Source of the DNA: Vitellaria paradoxa
Lineage: Eukaryota > Streptophyta > Magnoliopsida > Ericales > Sapotaceae
Direction: 5' to 3'
Assembly (NCBI GenBank): GCA_019916065.1
Contig: CM034233.1
Span: 19,603,936 to 19,667,935, forward strand
DNA length: 64,000 nucleotides
The notes beneath the pieces were generated by a model, which worked only from the letters and a program-made list of their open reading frames with translations, was not told where the DNA came from and did not search any database. Every line of letters starts with the position of its first letter. The first letter of the stretch is position 1. Of this stretch, positions 58,793 to 64,000 are shown in pieces. A program made the translations under genes and the position numbers.

Positions 58793-61700
58793 ATGATTGT
58801 TTCTGCTCTCTTAACATCTGTTGGGATAAACCTTTGCCTGTGTATGTTATTCATCACGTTGTATTCTACCTTGAGGAAACAACCAAGTAATTATGATGTT
58901 TACATGCCACGGTTGTTGGCTGACGGGAGGACTCAACAAAGAACTAGTTTTGATTTAGAAAGTTTATTACCTACTCCTGGGTGGATTAGACAGGCATGGC
59001 AGCTTTCTGAAGAGGGACTGCTTGAATCTTCAGGCTTGGATGCTGTGGTATTCATGCGCATTATCATCTTAAGGTAATTTGGGTCCTTCCTATTAAAAAA
59101 ACTCCCCCCCCCAACACAAAAACCCAAAACCAAGCACGTAACAATGCCCCACACCCACAATACAATACCCTGTGAGTATGCTAGGCAAGGTGAAACTTGC
59201 ATAACTCAATTACATGCATTCTCCAATTCCTAATGTACCAAAAATCAATTCTAAATCATTAAATATAATAATTCTAATCCTTAATCATCACACAACACAA
59301 GCTCTAATAACCATACCTCTAATAGGAGCTAACAAATTTCAAGAGTGACAAAAAGTTGTATTAAATAATTCTTGACAAAGTACCTAACTAAAGAAAACAT
59401 CAAATGAAAATCCTTCCGTAAGAATTCAATATAAATTGTTGTCTTTAATACTTTGTCACGAGTCGTAATACCCAACCGCTCTACTTCTCTGGAGTCTGGA
59501 CATAAAGATATGTGGTAAAAAGGGGTAAGCTACAAAACTTAGTAAGTAATCATCTACTTTAACTAGTGGGATCATGTGTAATAGAAAATGTTATTCTCAA
59601 CTACATTTAAGAATAATTGAATTTATGCAAAAATCTAATATTTTCCAATAACCACAATATAAAGCAAGACACCTCATTTGATTTCAAAACATATTTCATC
59701 ACACAACACAATTCTTACGAGTTCAATTCCAACATTACACCACACCTCGTCACAATTTACAGTTTTAATACCTGATTAACAACAATTCAAGTGATTACGA
59801 CAGTGGCCACATTAGCACGTGAGCACATTAAGCATGTTGAAGTATTTATATATTATCTTTAAAAATACAACGAGATGAAGTTTAGTTTTTGTACTCCCCC
59901 CCGGGGCCCCAAAAAAAGTTTAGTTTATGTTTTCAAAATTTTCCTTATGTTTCCAATTTTCTTCTCTGCGTGTTTCTGAAACATTTCCATTTCTAAGCTG
60001 GCCAAAATTATATTTTAATTTGTGATGCATGGTACCAAACCAAACCAAACCTTTTCCCACTAGGTGGGGTCGGCTATATGGATTTGTCGATACCAATTAG
60101 ATCTGTTTAGGGGCATGTCCTTCGATAAATCTAGGTAGGTCAGGTCATGTTTAATGGTTTCTTTCCAGCCTCTCTTGGGTCTTCTTCTACCTTTCCTACT
60201 CCTGGCAATCTCCATACTTTCACACCTTCCAACAGGTGCCTCTGCTGGACGCCTTCTAACATGGCTAAACTATCTTAGTCGGTTTTTTCTCATTTTATCT
60301 TCAATCGATGCTATTCTTACTTTGCCCCTAATCTCCTCGTTCCTAATCCTATATTTCCTTGTAATCCCGCACATCCACCTTAGCATCCTCATCTTCGCAA
60401 CTGCCATCTTCTAACCATGATTATGCTTTACTGCCCAACACTTTGATCCATATAGCAGCGTTGGTCTAACCGCTACCTTATAATACTTTCCTTTCACCTT
60501 GAGGGAGACTTTTCGGTCACACAAAACTCCCGAAGCACTCCTCCATTTGGTCCACCGTGCTTGAATCCTGTGACTTACATCAGTATCAATCCCTTCATCT
60601 TGTTGCACCATAGATCCAAGGTACCTAAATTTATCCTTCTCTACAATCTTTTGTGTGCATAAACTTACTTCTATACTACCCGTTATCCTACTTTGACTAA
60701 ACTTACATTCCATATATTCCGTCTTGCATCGGCTTAGCCTAAACCCTTTTGTCTCTAACGTATTCTGCCACAATTCTAGCTTAGCATTCACTCATTCTCT
60801 CGTCTCATCTACTAAAACAATATCATCTGCAAATAGTATACACTACGGCACCTCATCCTGAATATGTCTTGTAATCTCATTCATAACTAAAGCAAACAAG
60901 TACGGGCTTAACACTGAGCCTTGATGTAAACCAATTGTGATAGGGAACTCATTAGTCTCTTCAGCAGTCGTCTGAATAGATGTCATGGCTCTATCATACA
61001 TGTCCTTTATCGCCTCAATGTATGCGACGCATGCTCCTTTCTTTTCCAATACTCTCCATAGAATCTCCCTAGGAACCCGGTCATATGCTTTCTCTAAATC
61101 GATAAACACCATATGTAAATCTTTTTGACCTTCTTTATACTGTTCCATTAACCTCCTCAAGAGAAAGATAGCCTCAATGGTTAATCTTTCAGGCATGAAA
61201 TCAAATTGGTTCTCTGAAACGTTTGTTGTCCTTCTTAGTCTTCTCTCAATAACTCTCTCTCATAATTTCATCGTATGGCTCATCAATTTAATCCTGCGGT
61301 AGTTCGTATAGTTCTGAATATCTCATTTGTTCTTGTGTATGGGTATAAGGATACTTTTCCTCTATGCATCAGGCATCTTCTTGCTCTTTAGCACTACATT
61401 AAAAAGTTTTGTCAACCAACTTATGCCATCCTCTCCTAAGCACCTCCAAACCTCAATAGGGATTCTATCTGACCCAACCGCTTTCCCATTTTTCATCCTT
61501 TTTGATACTTCTTTTACTTCTTCCCTACTGATTCTCCTATAGAACATAAAATTAATTCTTACCTAAAAGTGGTAAACTGTCCCAAATGTATGTCACTATT
61601 ATTGCTTTCATTAAATAACGTGTAGAAGTAGCTTTTCCAACGCTCCTTTATCTCCTCTTCCTTTACTAATGCCTTTTCATCCTCATCCTTATCCTTAATG

Positions 61701-63568
61701 CATTTAACTTGGTTTAAATCCTTAGTCTGTCTATCTCTAGATTTAGCAAGTTTGAATATCTCTCTTTCGCCCTCCTCAGTGTCAAGTCGCTTATATAAAT
61801 CATCAAATATCTTTGCCTTAGCCTCACTAACTGCCTTTTTGGTTTCTCTTCTAGCTTCTTTATACCTCTCTAAGTTCGCTTCATTTCGGTCGTTTTGCCA
61901 AAATTTAAAACACTCTCTTTTAACTCTTATCTTGTCTTGGACGGACTCGTTCCACCACCATGCCTCTTTCTGTGCCGGAGCACTCTCTTTGGATTCTACT
62001 AAGACTTCTTTCCCTACCCTCCTAATACACTTTGCTATCTTATCCTACATAATATTTGCACTCTCATTTACCGTCCAAATGTTTTAATTGGCGTGTTGTG
62101 ATTGATATAAATATTATTAGGCTATTGCACGTAAATTAGCTTTCCTAACTATATTGTTTCTTGGCGTGGTTATATATAATAGTTGATTATCAATCTCAAT
62201 TAAGTGTAGCTGGGAAATTTATTCAATTAGTCTTTCCTTTGTTTCTTTTGTTTATTTACTTCTCCCCATCAATGTTCATTGCAGTTCTTACCCTGTTATT
62301 GCTTATGCTTGTGCTTGTGCTTATGCTTATGCCTTTATATATCTTGACGCCATTTTCATCTAAATTATGCAGTTTGAGAGTATTTTGTCTTGCTGGGATT
62401 ATTGGGGTCTTTGTTCTTCTTCCTGTGAACTGTACGGGGAATCAGCTTCATAATATCAACTTTGCTAACTTCACAAATGATTCTCTGGACATATTCACCA
62501 TATCAAATGTAGATGATGGCTCAACAAGGTGAATATAACCTTATTGTTGATTTTGAAGCAAGTTGTTGTTGTTGTTGTTGTAGTAGTAGTAGTAGTTGTA
62601 GTTTTTCTTTCTTTCTTTTTTTCTTTTTTTTTAAATGAAGAACAGATGACTCTCAAAGCTCAGATAGGATCCACTGAGTTGTCCATTAGTTTTTAGATCC
62701 TTGATATGCTTGTTGGCATTTTAACAGCCAAAGCCTGCATTATTATTTTTATTTCTTTTTTTATCAAGAACATATGACTATCAAAGCACAAATAGGATCG
62801 GCAGAGTTGTTTATTAGTTTTTAGATCCTTGACATGTTTGTTGGCGTTTTAACAGCCAAAGTCTGCATTGTTGCAGTCTTGTATCTTTCCAAATTGTATT
62901 TGAGGGTTCCTATGATTGTTTATTCAAAACAAGTATGCACACCTTCATTTCAGTTCTATTGTGCTTGGTTTAAATTTCTAAAGTGAATGTTTCTGGTTGA
63001 TCAAAGACCCACTATGAAAGTTGTCTATTTTGTTGATATGCTTCAAAATACAGATGCGCTAGTCCAATGTATAGATTTCTCTCTTTTGATTGTGTTGAAG
63101 TATATAACTTAGAAAATATTCCATTATACTATCGTATCAAGCTGAAATGTGAAGGAACCTCACCAAAGATTGGGTCTTTGTGGCAGATTATGGATACACT
63201 TCTGCGCTATATACATTGTGACTCTCTTTGTCTGTTATCTTCTTTATTATGTAAGTAATGCCACTTTGCCTTTTTACAGATTTGGCTATCTTCAAACTCT
63301 TTCGCCGTAGAAACTTTAAACAAGTTGAGTTTGTGCTGAATATTATTTATTTGTGTAGGAATATGGATATATATCCTCAATGAGGGTTAATTATTTCTAC
63401 TCGTCAAAACCTCAGCCACATCAATTTACCATTTTGGTTCGCAGTATCCCCATTTCTGTTGGGACCAGTGTCACTGATAGTGTTGAGGGTTTTTTCACAG
63501 AATACTATCCTTCTACATATCTATCACACGCCGTCATTCGCCGAACAGGCAAACTTCGAAGTCTCATT
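58793..63568 (+). CDS. CSC1-like / OSCA-family osmosensitive cation channel (5' part, 3'-partial)
   Basis: Four exons were read: 58793-59073, 62373-62528, 63187-63250 and 63359-63568, all in phase, giving 237 residues before the right edge. The start [20 protein letters not shown] is the extracellular N-terminus and first membrane helix of the family, followed by [20 protein letters not shown]. Then come [34 protein letters not shown] (second helix), [20 protein letters not shown], the third helix ([18 protein letters not shown]), and the start of the cytosolic loop ([20 protein letters not shown]). The closest remembered relatives are RXW8/HYP1-type CSC1-like proteins, about 700-750 aa. These are membrane cation channels related to OSCA1 and TMEM63. 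The remaining helices lie beyond 64000. Intron 1 (3.3 kb) holds an RTE retrotransposon. Confidence 0.9.
59074..60029. other. Intron 1 of the CSC1-like gene, left part
   Basis: Begins at the donor AAG|GTAATT and has a C-run at about 59104. The sequence at 59420-59560 (CACGAGTCGTAATACCCAAC, GGGGTAAGCTACAAAACTTA) looks like an old retrotransposon piece, but I could not name the family. An unusual C/G homopolymer cluster lies at about 59896-59910. Confidence 0.45.
60030..62090 (-). mobile_element. Dead RTE-type LINE in intron 1 of the CSC1-like gene
   Basis: Read on the minus strand in order: [18 protein letters not shown] and [40 protein letters not shown], the RT core ([37 protein letters not shown]), [11 protein letters not shown], and the C-terminal [20 protein letters not shown] and [20 protein letters not shown] blocks. 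Frameshifts and at least one stop (just before CILFADD) break the frame, and the endonuclease domain is absent. Orientation is opposite to the host gene. The 3' end lies near a GGTTTGGTTTGGTTTGGTAC repeat at about 60030. Confidence 0.9.
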
Positions 63569-64000
63569 GTAAGCCTTTTATCTGAATTGCAGTTCTTCCT
63601 TTCGTGGAACCTTTTCTTTAAAATATGTCATGTTTTTTGTGTTTTTCTTATCTGTTCTCTTTGAAAAAGCGTTTCCATTTTGACATTGATTCTAGGGTCA
63701 AAATAAATATAGATTGCATAGCACAAAGCTAAATAGTAGTGCAATAGAAGGTGGAGCAGGTACCTTATATGTACACTTAGATTGATTGAAAAATAATATT
63801 TCCATCGCTAAGGACAAGGAAGAAAAATAATATTTCTTTTGTAGAAATGAAACACTAGTAAATAATTTTAACATCTTCATCAGAACACCATAAAATATAC
63901 CAAAAGCACATTGTATACCAAAATAATATGTTATTTGATTAATATGTTTTTTTATGGTTAGGAGATGGCACCCAAGTGCAAATTTCCTTAATCAACCCCT
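63569..64000 (+). other. Probable intron 4 of the CSC1-like gene
   Basis: Follows the donor CTCATT|GTAAGCC. The next expected segment (a loop beginning with an NDAEKL-like sequence) was not found before the window ends. Confidence 0.5.

Noticed and set aside
1..64000. CRISPR arrays, bacterial operons, phage or virus genes
   Set aside because: No regularly spaced repeat/spacer pattern, ribosome-binding sites or related genes; all recognisable genes are plant nuclear genes.

Overview
This window is nuclear DNA from a flowering plant, most likely a dicot. The evidence is several plant-specific intron-bearing genes, a plant-type U1 snRNA gene with its USE/TATA promoter, and long A+T-rich intergenic stretches filled with plant transposon families (Tourist/PIF-like and hAT-like elements, L1- and RTE-type LINEs, SINEs). 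I see no bacterial, organellar or viral gene.

Layout. On the minus strand: a VIK-type ankyrin-kinase gene (614-6139, last exon(s) beyond the left edge); a transposon-rich desert (6.3-18.9 kb) holding two copies each of two TWA-target-site element families, a hAT-like MITE and a degenerate ~136-bp tandem array; a VTI12-type Qb-SNARE gene (18910-22130); the ARF-GEF gene GNOM (coding 24802-30004, probable 5' UTR exon near 35 kb); and the proteasome lid gene RPN6 (coding 37304-38581, probable 5' UTR exon near 43.3 kb). On the plus strand: an XXT5-type GT34 glycosyltransferase gene (46217-47563), a U1 snRNA gene (48295-48453), a second repeat-rich stretch (49.3-58.4 kb) with a 2.55-kb foldback element, and the 5' half of a CSC1-like/OSCA channel gene (58793-63568, continuing beyond the right edge) whose first intron carries a dead RTE retrotransposon.

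The genes are independent housekeeping or developmental loci and do not form one pathway, although VIK, VTI12, GNOM and XXT5 all touch membrane trafficking, signalling or wall building. VIK and GNOM are also close neighbours in Arabidopsis (At1g14000 and At1g13980), so part of the order is probably ancestral. The most unusual structure is at 30.2-34.2 kb: a decayed LINE is split exactly at its reverse transcriptase region by a 1.35-kb hAT-like element with an 8-bp target duplication. That element carries a 70-codon open segment ending at a splice donor, which looks like a captured host exon. The nest probably sits in the 5' UTR intron of GNOM. I found no clearly new multi-gene biological system. 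Exon borders were placed by reading splice sites and reading-frame phase and by comparison with remembered family sequences; no search was run.
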